Source of the DNA: Penicillium oxalicum
Lineage: Eukaryota; Ascomycota; Eurotiomycetes; Eurotiales; Aspergillaceae
Assembly: GCF_001723175.1 (NCBI RefSeq)
Contig: NC_064652.1
Span: 1,922,001 to 1,986,000 of the forward strand
DNA length: 64,000 bases
Direction: 5' to 3'
Part shown: positions 34,075 through 45,162 of the stretch, one piece after another
Layout: each line of letters starts with the position of its first letter
Numbering within the stretch: position 1 is the first letter of the stretch
Notes under the pieces: model-generated
Databases searched by the model: none
Told to the model about the DNA's origin: nothing
Seen by the model: the letters and a program-made list of their open reading frames with translations, nothing else
Translations under genes and position numbers: made by a program

Positions 34075-34997
34075 AAACTTGCACAACTTTCTTTTCACTC
34101 CAATTTGAGTGCAAATTTTCAGTTGCCCGAGTCGATTGCCACCTCTCAAAAGTGAATTATGTCTTTGGACAGCGTTTCCTTTGGATGGACAACGTCTTCG
34201 TTTTCCCCCACCTCATTCCTTTCTCTAGGGAATGTTCATCATTCGATCAAGATCGCGTTGGTGGGATCAGGTATCCTACACTCATGTGACAATATCGGAT
34301 CTGCAAGGGATACTGTACCAGTAAACCTATCTAGCGTTCACCTTCTCTTTTCTTTTCCTTCTTTCTTGATTTGGCTGTGCTCCGATGGTTTTCATCAGGA
34401 GAGGCCCACCGATCTGGGGATTATCCCGATCATTTCTTAGACAACTTTTTGTTCTTGAATGGACTTGTTTGACTGCTCTGAACTTGATTTGAATATTAGT
34501 ACTCGTAAGTGAAAGCTCAACGTAAGACGTCAGAACGTGGCGTACAGGACCGGACAGTAAGAGGCTCTGACACTTCTTTTCGTTGGAGGGTTCGGAGACT
34601 CCTAAGTTTCTTAGTGTCAATTGAGGGTCTATACTCTCACCCTCTCTCCCTCTTTCTTCTAGGCACTAACCACGGCTGGGGGCTGTTCGGATCTCGCAGA
34701 AATATTACAAATCTCAACTATGGCTCCTACAGCCATCCTGTACGTGTACGTCCAGACATGGGACTAGATCATACCAAGCACTGATACTAAACAAAGTACT
34801 TGAACAAGTAGAGTAAAGCTAGTTACCAAGGCAGGCTTATCTTCCACTCTAGCGGGCAGACCCAAGTACAAAGCGTGGTGGTCCTCGACTCATTCCCGTC
34901 GTTAATAGGTAGGTAGTACCGATGACTGATTGATAATCATTGAAATAATGCTCCCACAGTCTCGAAATTCAATCGCCTTATTGAATTTTCCGTTCCT
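34075..34997. other. Intergenic between convergent genes
   Basis: This holds the 3' flanks of the LPMO and eIF2D genes. Short ORFs only; no RNA gene or repeat is recognised apart from a small GTAGGTAGGTAG stretch near 34905. Confidence 0.5.
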
Positions 34998-37145
34998 CTA
35001 TTTCTTCTTCTTAGTCTTATCCACCACCTCCACCCACTGACTCTTCAAACCCCGACGCGAAAGCGCCGCATCCACCACTTTTCGCTGATCACCCTGCACC
35101 AGAACCTCCATCACCCCCTTCGGTGCACCAACCGCCTGCGTCACACTCGTGCTACTCGCGCATTTCTTCTGCAATTCCTCTGCCAGCATACTAGGAATGA
35201 TTCCAAAGATCTCCAAATTCGTCACCTTGGTGACCGTCTTGGATCCGGTGCGTTTCTCAAGCGTGACGACGGCCTTGGGTGTGGCGCCTGCCTTGGGTTT
35301 TACGTCTGCGAGCGTCTGGCCCGATTTCAAAATGGCGTAGTGGGGCTGCAGGAAAGTGTGGTCTTCGAGGATGCGTTTGAGAAGAGCGTCGCGGGTGACC
35401 TTGCCGCGTTTGAGGGTCCCTTGGTCCTCTGCGGAAGCGGATGTGAAGATGGTGTTGGCGAGGAAAGGGTTGAGATTGATGATGCGGCGATTGTCGGCGG
35501 AGACGAGGTTTTGTGATTGCACGTATTGCTCGACATGGGCCGAGACATCGGAGTACTTGTAGAAGTTCTTGGGGTTGCTGGAGGATGAGGCCGGGAAGAT
35601 GTCGGGCGTGAGTTTCTGCGTGGGTCGGTAGAGTGTCTGGACATTGAGGGTTTGGCCCACGGACGGATCGGCGTCGTCGGTTGCAGTAGGGGGTTTGCCT
35701 TCGGTGGAAGAGGGAGCTTTGCTGGGGGTTTCGAGTGCGGCCTTTGATGGGAGTTTGTATGGAACAAATTGCTCCACGCGGCGGTCGTTGAAATCAATGT
35801 CCATGATGTACGTTTCCTGTCCGCTGCGGTCCTTGGATTTGACCAGCTGCATTTTGTCCAGGTGCTTGATGAATTTCTTCACGTTCTTCCAGCTGGTCTT
35901 CTTGATGGTGTAGTACTGCGCTTGTTGTGCAGAGCGAATGGGCAGGTAAGGTGTGATGAGGTTAGCGATTAGAATGGAGGGCGAAACAGGCAACGACAGG
36001 CCGTGGTTCGGTGCTGATGCATTCTCCTGTTTGAGTTTATAGATGGCGTAGAGAAAGGCCTTGATGAAGGCATCGTCGATTTCTATACCGATCAATGTTA
36101 AGAGTCTCCAGACTGGATGGAGCGGATGGGGAAAGCTTTGAGAGGTCTGTTAATACGTACCCTTGGTTGTGGGTTCCGGCTCTTGCACCGCAGGCTCCTC
36201 ATCTTCAGCCACAGGCGTTTCATGAGAGGCTTCGATAGCTTCCTCGGCAGTCTCTTCGAGTGCGAGTCCCTCGACTGCAGAATTAAGCTCTTCTGTGTCG
36301 TTTTGGTCCTCATCCCATCCTTTCAGGTACGCCGGCGCCGGGCGGCCAGGCCGAGACGATGGACTCCATGCCCACAGCTCATCTCCCTCCCAATGAAGAC
36401 CTCGTACAGCGTGGCCCTTGGTTCCCTGCACCTCTTTCAGAGTGGAGACATCAATTTCGCAGATACCAACAAACCGAGGTACCGTGTAATTGTCCAATCC
36501 CGCCACCGCAACGACCGCTCCCGGGACAGCTCGTGCAGGGAATGGAGGTTCGTTCGCCAAACCGGGCGTCATGAGATCCGCACCACCTCGCAGCTTCTGC
36601 ATCACCATCTCGGGAGTATAGAGTAAAGAAACCAAGTCTGGGTTATGCCATAGCGTATAGACAGTCGGATACAGGCGCTTGTCTGAACCCGGCCCATGTT
36701 CCACCTTGAACCACAGCACCCGCTCGTCTCCATCCGGGTGTGCGCCGACGTAGACTGTCCCTTGGACCTCACGGAGATCAGGACCCGCCGTGGTGGTGAA
36801 GCGCGCAGATGCAGTGTTCTCTGGGAGAAGAGCATTGCGAATCGAGGCGAGGGTCGGTACAGCAGCTCCATCGGTGGGTGTGTCGGCAGTGGTTTCGGGA
36901 ACCGTGATCTGGTAGTCTTTGATGATTTGATCGGCAATTTTCCTCCGATCTGAGGACCTGATCGGGGAGAGATTCTTGATCTGCGAGATTGTCAGCTTGT
37001 TCTCCTCGTCTCACAGTCTGCTGTCACGATCTTCAAGAGCAGTCGTGCTGTCTCGTAAAGCTTCGAGGACTGCCCTGAGGGGCAATGTGGGGGAGGTTAG
37101 AAGGGATGGGAGGGGCAGTCCTACAGTCGGCTTCTTTTTAAACAT
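34998..37145 (-). CDS. TMA64: eIF2D / Tma64-type translation initiation factor
   Basis: Three exons, 37145-37125 (seven codons, MFKKKPT), 36980-36161 and 36082-34998, encode 641 aa. Introns are 144 and 78 nt. The MFKK N-terminus followed by SDRRKIADQI matches the Tma64/ligatin start. A PUA domain covers roughly residues 90-190 (PGAVVAVAGLDNYT, VGICEIDVSTL), a winged-helix region roughly 280-400, an SWIB/MDM2-like segment roughly 440-500, and a C-terminal SUI1 domain about 540-635 (VVTLEKRTGSKTVTKV, IFGIIPSMLAEELQKKC), ending in KTKKKK. eIF2D recycles 40S subunits and can deliver tRNA to the P site without GTP. A basic C-terminus and the complete domain set suggest a functional gene. Confidence 0.93.
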
Positions 37146-38159
37146 TTTGGAGAAAAGTACCGAATCAAGGGATCAATGGCTCGAGATCAATTTCCAGCTC
37201 CCAAGTCATCCACGGTCGGGTCAATTATCAAGAATGAGCCAGCGTGAATGTAAAGGAGCTATGGCCGACGCATGAGCCAGCGGAGAATGACCGCGTAGAA
37301 AAATCCCCGCCGCCCCGCTCCACATCTCCGCCCGGAAATAAGAAGACGCCGTTGGATGGTGCATCGAGAGAAGAAGACATCCAGTGCTGTGAGATTTTGA
37401 GGAGATGCGAAAGACATGGCTATCGATCACATATCGGTCAATGGCCTGCTTGGACAGCTTCAGGCATATTTCACACTTGATTTAAAAAAAAGGCACCCAG
37501 CGGTCATCGAAGAATAAAAGATGAGACGGTAGACTCGGTATAGTAACGCCTCAAGCCGACTTGGTGCTGCCAGTTCCTATACAGGGTCATCTAGGTATCT
37601 CTAGCATTCAGGATCAGGGAGCGGGCAGCATTTGTACCCGACTCCAAAGGTGAAAGCGAACCGGAACCTAAGATATTCCCCCAGAGCGAATTCATGGACC
37701 ACCTCGAGCATCGACCAGTTATCAAATCAATACAGATTGGCCCTAGGTCTGTACGGCAGAGCCTACTAACAGTGAAACACACTAATAGCTCGAGGATACT
37801 AAGGCTGATCTAGCTAGAAAACCGATGCTCGCTCAAATTCTATTCACTTACTGCTGAGTCTTGACTATGAATGTTGCAAGTAGAAAGGCTTGTGACGTGA
37901 TTTGGCATCGGATCTAGTACTGATTCGAGAGACCATTTGGTACGCTGAAACATGATCGTTTCTCTCGAAGGCTAACTAGGAAGTTGCGTAGGTGAGTAGT
38001 CATCATGCAATCCAGCTGGACGGGATGTGGGATCTCTCGACCTTGACTGACATCTGTTTCCCAACGCCTCTCTCATTGCTATTACAAACCACTTCCACCC
38101 CCCCTCGCTATTTACTTCAATCTTCATATCCATTTAGCTTCGTAGCATAGTACCTTAAA
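37146..38159. other. Intergenic, divergent promoter region
   Basis: About 1 kb between the eIF2D start and the Dabb-domain gene. No coding signal was found. The last 100 nt before 38160 are pyrimidine-rich and probably form the leader of the Dabb gene. Confidence 0.5.
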
Positions 38160-38792
38160 ATGCCAGTCTACCATATCGGTGAGTATTACCATGACTTGGT
38201 TGCACTCCTCTTCACGCTCTCTTTCATACGCAGAATGCGGGGGAGCCGTGTACCTACCTCCGTCAGTCCAGAATCACAATCTAACAAGAAACCAAGTACT
38301 CTTCCGCCTGAAAGAAGGCGTGACACCAGCTCAGCTGAGTGCTTTCTCCGAGACGGCCAAGGGCATGGTCGGTAAAATTCCAGGTCCGTATCGCAGTTCC
38401 CTCGAGAAGGCTCACGACCTGTCCGGCATCCAAAAGAGCCAGGATGCAAGAATCCTAACCGGGGTGGTGGTCTGTAGGCTTGATCTCTCTGGAATGTGGA
38501 AAGCCTCTTCCAATCTGTCTGCCACGGGCGCATGGCTTCGACATGGGCCTCGTCGCGGTTCTGGAGAAGTCGGACACCGTCGCAACGTATGCCATCCACC
38601 CGGCTCACTTGGAGTAAGTAAAAAGATAGTCCCGAGTTCTCTGCTCCCTTCGATCCACTTGCACGGATGAAAAGATCTGCAAGGGCGTGACCACCCTTCT
38701 CCCTGATTGAAGAAACTCACGGTCGCCTTAGAGTTCACAAGTTGAGAGAGGAGCTCTGCGATGAGACGCTAGCCTATGATCTGGAGTTCTAG
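38160..38792 (+). CDS. Stress-responsive A/B barrel (Dabb) domain protein
   Basis: Four small exons, 38160-38178, 38297-38383, 38478-38613 and 38732-38792, encode 100 aa. All three junctions keep frame and rebuild the Dabb pattern: MPVYHIVLFRLKEG at the start, MVGKIPGLISLECG in the middle, GFDMGLVAVLEKSD, and HPAHLEVHKLREELCDE near the end. The fold is a small ferredoxin-like alpha/beta barrel that dimerises. Members range from stress-induced proteins of unknown role to polyketide cyclases such as olivetolic acid cyclase. No biosynthetic neighbour is seen, so no substrate can be proposed. Exon 1 is only 19 nt. Confidence 0.9.
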
Positions 38793-39115
38793 GCTACGGG
38801 GGGCCTCCGTCGACAGTGCCCGTGACTGCCATGAACATGTCCGGCAGAGGAGGTTTGCAGTGGAGGATACTTACATGAATAGGAGCTGTTAAGAGACGCG
38901 CGGAGATGCGACCAATGTTTGAAGTTGAATTGGAACCTCAGTCATGATTCACTTAGAATAACCAGAAAAGACATAAAACGCCGGTGTGACTGGGTTCATA
39001 TCATGACACTTTTTTTCATCCCGCCCAGACCCATAGAGAGAAAAAGAAAAAGAAATGGAAATAGAGAGAAAGAGGGGGAAAAAGGAAGCAAAATCGAGGA
39101 GATGCAAGGCTAGCT
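38793..39115. other. Short intergenic between convergent genes
   Basis: 3' flanks of the Dabb gene and the La gene. A purine-rich run (GA/AAAG) occupies about 39038-39095. No gene is seen. Confidence 0.5.
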
Positions 39116-40329
39116 TTACTCCTTAGCATCCACCTTCTTGGCAGGATGGTCACCGTTGGACTCATCCTCACGGGCGCGCTTCTCACCGGTGCCGGTCGCT
39201 TGGATGACGGGTACACCTCGGGCGTCCTTCTTGAACCCGCTCTGTTGATCCTCGTTACGGCGCTCCCGCCAGTCGCGCTTGTCCTCGCGGTCACGGCCTC
39301 CACGGCCACCACGGCCACCGCGACCACCACGACCACGTCCACCGCGACCGGGGCGCCCACCACGGCCGGTGTTGGCAAAGACCTTGCCAGCCTTGATGTC
39401 AGCGACCTTCTCGGCGCAGTACTCCTTCTTGCTCTTGATGATCAGGTCTTCACCCTTCCACTTGGGCTTTTCAGCAAGCTCCAAGAAAGCCTTCTGCTTC
39501 TCTTCGTCGGCAAACTCGACGAAAACGCTGGCCTTGAAGGTCTTGTCCTGAGTGCGGCGTAGGCGAACGGCCTTGATAGGACCGTAAGGCTCAAAGAATG
39601 CCTCGATGTCGAGCTGAGTGGTGGGCTCCTCCTCGCCAAACTTGCCGAAGCCCTTGGCGTAGATGCTCCGGGCCATAGCCTTGTCCTCGAAGACCTTGAC
39701 CGCCTCGGCGTTGTTGTCGAGGTTGATAGACTCGGGTAGGGGAACCTTGCGCTTCACGGCGGTGTCATTCTCGGTCAATTCCAGGGTCTCCGAGTCCTTG
39801 AGGGCCTTGACGATGGCCTCGAACGGCTGGAAGCGACGCATGCGCTTGAAGGAGTGGAGGAGATCCAGGGGCACGGCGTTGTTGGCGCTGCCGCCAACCT
39901 TGCCAAGCAGGAACTTGTCCATGGGCAGGTTGGAATCAGAGAAGTAGAATTCAACCTATTCAAGTTAGGTCAGAAGGAATATTCGATCACCCATCACCCA
40001 AAAGTGAGTGGTAGTCATACCTGCTTGCGGATCTCCACTGGGTCGTCAGTCTCCTTCTGCGAAGACGGGTCGAACTTGGCGTTGTTGGCGCGAGTGAAGC
40101 GACCGCTGCGCTGCGGGCGCGAGTCGTTTTGCTGCTGGGGCTTCTCCTCAGATTGCTCTGACTTCTCACCCAGCTTTGCGGCTTCCGCGACAATGCGAGC
40201 CTCCTCGGCATCGGTCTTGTCGGTCTTTTCCGCCTCGGTGGATGCACCATTCTCCTTCAGCTCAGCGAGGACGTTCTGCACATCCTGCTCGGCGGCCACG
40301 TTGGTGGCGGGCTTCTGCTCCTCGGCCAT
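39116..40329 (-). CDS. La-type RNA-binding protein (Lhp1-like)
   Basis: Two exons, 40329-40021 and 39955-39116, encode 382 aa; the 65-nt intron has GTATGA and AATAG ends. An acidic N-terminal 100 residues precede the La motif (about 90-185; the exon junction restores EFYFSDSNLPMDKFLL). An RRM follows (about 195-275; RSIYAKGF, then ASVFVEFAD), then an RGG box (about 298-325, GRGGRGGRGG repeats) and a basic tail. La proteins bind the 3' oligo-U of RNA polymerase III transcripts and help tRNA maturation; the RGG box adds RNA affinity and is a target for arginine methylation. Mainly nuclear location is expected. Start is the first ATG, MAEEQKPATN. Confidence 0.92.
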
Positions 40330-41229
40330 GGTGAAATGAGTGAGACGTGAGACGGAAAGGTGTATTCAGATGAGGAATCGGGAGAGCGGGTGAGAAAAGA
40401 GGCGCAATGTCGTTGCGCAACACAAAAATCACCGGGATGAGCAAATTCACCTAAGACCAATTCAACGTGAGACAATGAAGAACGGGTGAAGAGGAATGGC
40501 AAAAAAAAAATTAATTCAGCGAGGGCGCGGCGTGGGTCGTCACCGTTAATGAGCTCGGCGGGGATGGGATTTTTTTTCGGGACGCGGAAGCTGCGTTGTT
40601 GCCTGAGGCTTAGAGGCTAGACTGGAGGCAGCCTAGCACAGGCTCCACTAGACAGAACGAGCATAGCATCCACTTGCGGTGCATAGTGACACTGGCTCAT
40701 GGGGGTAACCAAAAGATGTAGAGATGAAATGATGGGGAAGCCAGGGTCATGACAGAGCGCTGTCGAATGAGGTGAAGTGAGAAATTTCAAGAGGAATGAT
40801 CTGGGTGCGACACGGTGAAATTTGATCTTAAGTTTCCCTTAGGAACTTAGTTCTTCGGCGTTAAAAAGAACTGAACACAGTACCAGGTCAGGCAGTAGGC
40901 AGTCGACGAGGTCGTGCTTTCCTTTTTCAGACAAACGGCCCAACACATCCTGTCAGACACGGCTCGAATCATGAGAGACTTTCAAATGACTCACTTGCGG
41001 GATGCTTTTGTCTGTCTAGACTTTTTCACAGGCCTCTGAGTTTGCTACGAATCGCATACCGTCACTTGGATTGAAACCAAATTTACATTTCAAAGTCTTG
41101 TGTACTGGCCTGAATGACCCTCGGACTCGAGAAGCGTGACCAATCTTTGACTTTCAACACTCGGTGATGGTGTCGGCTCATTCGTGACGCATTCCGTGGC
41201 AATCTCGAACTGGCTGTTGACCGGGCAAG
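40330..41229. other. Intergenic, divergent promoter region
   Basis: 0.9 kb between the La gene and the GT2 gene. It contains an A9 tract near 40501 and a T8 tract near 40571. No gene is seen. Confidence 0.5.
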
Positions 41230-43595
41230 ATGGCAGATGGCGAGCAGAAAAGTCTGCAAGGCTACCTGCAAATCCAAGATGTAAGATTCGAGAGCTGCAT
41301 ACCACAAAATCAATTGCTAACGGGATTGAACAGGTCATCTATCTGGCTGTAGTTGGCCCTTTGATGCTCGCCGCTGTCTTTGAATGGGTTCTTTGGCTAG
41401 CTGCCTTTCTTTACTGTTTGGTCAAAGTCTATGTCAAAGCGGACCATTGGAGTATCAAAGTGCTTGCTGCTCTGATGATTGTGCTTTTCACATTGTTTCG
41501 GTACGTCAATTTCAGTTTGAAGGAGTCGGATGTGCCGAATGGGATAAATTTAGGTATTGTGTGGCTGACAATTTTAAAAATTCGACAGATTGGCATTTCT
41601 CCCCGTGATGGCTGTGACGCTGCCTCTTCCCTCTTCCATCTCTCGACACATCCCGAGCCACATGGCAACAATCTTTCAATGGTTTGCGTTTTGGACATTC
41701 TCTATCCTGCTCACCGGGCCTTGGCTCTTCTGTGTGTATGGCCTGGTTACGAATCACATGGGAAGAAAGAAACGAATCAAACAGGTCTTGGACGATCAAA
41801 CTGCCCCCAAGACGGTCGTTGTCATGCCAGTCTACAAGGAAGATCCCGAGACACTTATCAAGGCCGTCAATTCTGTAGTGGAGAGTGACTATCCCGCGTC
41901 GTGTATTCATGTCTTTCTCTCCTGGGATGGTGATGCAATCGATGAATCGTACCTTCGCGTGATACACCACCTCGGAATTCCAGTCTCACTCAAGTGCTAC
42001 CCTCAGAGCATTGATGTCGTGTACAAGGCCGTACGCATCACTGTGTCACGCTTCAAACATGGAGGAAAGCGACATTGTCAAAAGCAGACCTTCAGACTAA
42101 TCGACAGAGTCTATGTGGAGTATCTGAAATTGCACGATGACCTTTTTGTCCTGTTCATCGATTCGGATTGCATTCTCGACCAATACTGCCTGCAGAACTT
42201 TATGTACGACATGGAACTCAAACCGGGCAGCCCTCGCAACATGCTGGCAATGACGGGCATCATCACCTCCACCACAACCAAAAACTCTCTCATCACGGTG
42301 CTCCAAGATATGGAGTATATACATGGGCAACTGTTCGAACGATCAGTCGAGTCCGGATGCGGTGCGGTGACCTGCCTGCCGGGTGCCCTCACCATTCTTC
42401 GCTTTTCGGCCTTCCGGAAGATGGCCAAATATTACTTTGCAGACAAGGCCGAACAGTGTGATGATCTTTTCGACTACGGCAAATGCCACCTCGGTGAGGA
42501 TCGCTGGCTCACCCATCTGTTCATGATTGGTGCCAAGAAACCCTATCAGATACAGATGTGCACCGGGGCCTTTTGCAAGACTGAGGCGGTCCAGACTTTC
42601 AAGAGCCTGTTGAAACAACGCCGCCGATGGTTTCTGGGATTCATCACGAATGAAGCGTGCATGCTTACCGATATTCGACTCTGGGTACGATATCCCTTGC
42701 TGTGTATAGTGCGATTCATGCAAAATACGATTCGTACTACTGCCCTCTTATTCTTTATCATTGCCATCGCTCTCATCACAACATCCAAGAAAGTGGATGA
42801 TCTCCCTGTTGGATTCATCGGGGTCTCGGTGGGACTGAATTACCTGCTCATGTTCTACTTTGGTCTTCAGCTCAAACGCTTCAAGACCTGGTTGTATCCA
42901 ATCATGTTTGTCATTAATCCGTTCTTCAACTGGTTGTATATGGTGTATGGCATCTTCACGGCCGGGCAGCGGACCTGGGTGGTCCGCGAGCGGATGCAGC
43001 CGCCGCAGACACCCATACTACACCAGCTGAGGCGGTAGAGAAGGCTCGAGCCCAAGGTGACGAGCTGAATGTGGACGTCGATACTTTCCGGGCAGGACTC
43101 GTGCGCCAGCGACCAGTTCCAGTGCGACCATCAGTGAAGGTGGAGGGACGTTTTGCCCCTGCCGAGCAGATACATGATGGCTCGTATCTGCATCCTCGAG
43201 ACCACATTCCCGCTATAGTTCAGATGGATGGTTCTCTACCTCAGATTCCTCGAATTCATCCCCCGGGTCACTTCCATTACTCATCAGAGTCTCTGGTCAG
43301 TGGGTCCTCTGACTATGGCTCCCATACCGTCTCTCTCCCCCAGCATGTCGATAGTCTGATGAGCGAAGAGGATCGGCGAAAGTGGTACTACGCTCACCAG
43401 GCTACAGGGTCACTGGGCTTGTCGATCCTAGAAGACCGATCTGACAGTTGTCTCGTAGACCTGGCTGCACAGCGGCCGGTCCGAATTGTGAGAGCAGCCA
43501 CGGAGGCTAGGCCAGGCTTGGTCCAATTGGGCTCGTCTGAGCCTGCTACTGTCAGTCGGGTCGTCAAGAAGGGCGTAGCGCGTGTTCCTGCATGA
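41230..43595 (+). CDS. Chitin-synthase-like GT2 membrane glycosyltransferase, one-base frameshift near the 3' end
   Basis: Three exons: 41230-41280, 41334-41500, 41589-43595. Repaired length is about 741 aa; as read, the frame stops at 43038. N-terminal membrane spans (VIYLAVVGPLMLAAVF, ATIFQWFAFWTFSILL) precede a cytosolic GT2 domain: VVVMPVYKED, FIDSD near 261, CLPGALTILR, GEDRW near 375 and QRRRW near 416, then C-terminal spans. These are the processive GT2 marks shared by chitin and hyaluronan synthases; the substrate is probably UDP-GlcNAc but is not proven. Near 42970-42982 the frame changes: TAGQRTW should continue GGPRADAAAAD, which lies one base off, and this second frame stays open to 43595 with a polar tail (FHYSSESLVSGSSD). 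One G appears missing from the TGGGTGG stretch. The catalytic core lies before the break. Confidence 0.85.
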
Positions 43596-45162
43596 GATAG
43601 GAATGCGGACTCAAAGGTCCTCCTGTGGGATGCAAGTCAGTCTTGTGAGAGAAGACCCTCGCAGCGCTCTCGCTGTGCCTCGACGGCTTGTACACCTGCA
43701 TGCAGCCTTGCAACCTGGTGTGATGACTCTCCTCTCGGCCCACCCCAATTATTATTAGAGCCAGAGATTGTTTCCTGTAGGGGAACTACCGAAAAGGCTT
43801 CGCTCGTATACTTAGTTTTGGCCATTATGCAACTTTAAAGCGATTGCTCCTTACCTCGCATCGCCGTTATGATCGTGAGCCTAACAGGATTCCTTGTTGT
43901 AAATTGTCCAGGCATGATCGTGGATTTACCATTCATTGGAACTCCCACGGAGACTGCTCACGGCGCTCAGTGTCCATGAGAAGTGACAATCCCTCTGCCC
44001 CGTGTGGCCCTTGGACGATTCCTTCCGGAGCCACCCGAGTGGTGAAAGCTGAAGCCGTAGATATCATTGACCATGATATTCTCCCATTGCCTAGTATCTT
44101 GGCATGGAGATGTCATCATTTTTGTTACGTGATTGTTGTTGGAGTACAGGACGGGCTCCCAGTCTCCGTAGTCTCGTGCCTAATTGCAGGTAGCTCAACT
44201 TGGACACTGGATTGAGTGATTTACATGTTATTACATCCATCGAGTAAGCCAACGGTCCAGGAAGACGGCTGTCTGCCTCTAACTTTGTAGCCTGTAGGGA
44301 ACGGTTAGAGGGTCGGATGTACTGAATCTGGGACAACAATTGCGCCCCAATTGGGCTCTGGTACGGGCCAGTCCCGACTCACACGCATCAAGCGGGTGCC
44401 AAATTCCCAGACCGCTTTTTGTGCCTTACCCAACTCCTCAAAGGCAAATCCGCGCTGTCCAGTGGCGGATTCTGGGCGTCGTGCCGCTTTCGAGTTTTCT
44501 GCCCGTGCAAATCCTCCTTATTGCATCACTCGGCCCCGCTGTCGGACCCTTGGTCTCAGCCCTACTTTGATATGGCGCTGTGCTGTATGTGATTGTGGCG
44601 ACAATATGATTACTGGCAGAAATTTCTTGAGTTGAGTGAAATCATCTCTCATTTCGAGAAGAATTGAGAGACACACGAGTCCACGAGAATTGCTGCGATG
44701 GTTGTTTAGATTTTTGACCAACTGAGGCGGGCCATTCTGTAGGCGGTCAGGGCTGCGAAACAATCCAGTAGCCGCCAGAACATTCGATCGTGCACAGTGC
44801 AGCTTGAAATTAGTACGGTATTTAGGCTCCGTTGGCGTTGGAGGGCACCGTTTGAATGATTTTTTTTTGCGGAGTAGAATAACTAGACAGCCTCGGCCAA
44901 GTATTTAAACACTGGTTTCTAAACCTTGCTCAATTCTTTGGCGGCTCCAATCTGATTTGAAAAGTCTATCAGACCGCTGAGGAAAAAAAACCCATTACTG
45001 AGGTGGTTATCAGTCCCCCAATCATAAAAGTGGAGTGGCGTGCAAATTATTCTCCCCTCCAAACTTCTCCCCGTCTCTAGTTTCTCATTCTCCCCCTCTT
45101 CATCCTTCCACGTTTTCCATTCATTTTTTTCGAAATCCCCCAACGTCTTCTTCCCGCCTAAG
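43596..45162. other. Intergenic, 1.6 kb upstream of Hsp110
   Basis: Only short overlapping ORFs (to about 123 codons). The segment holds the GT2 3' flank and the Hsp110 promoter; the final 110 nt are strongly pyrimidine-rich. Confidence 0.5.
44653..44660. promoter_or_regulatory. Possible heat-shock element upstream of Hsp110
   Basis: TTCGAGAA fits the core TTCnnGAA of a heat-shock element and is followed by GAATT, about 500 nt before the ATG. A single imperfect element is weak evidence, but Hsp110 genes are usually Hsf1 targets. Confidence 0.25.

Noticed and set aside
33586..34149. Minus-strand Arg/Gly-rich ORF opposite the LPMO linker
   Set aside because: It is the complement of Ser/Ala repeat codons of the LPMO; composition alone explains the RGG-like look.
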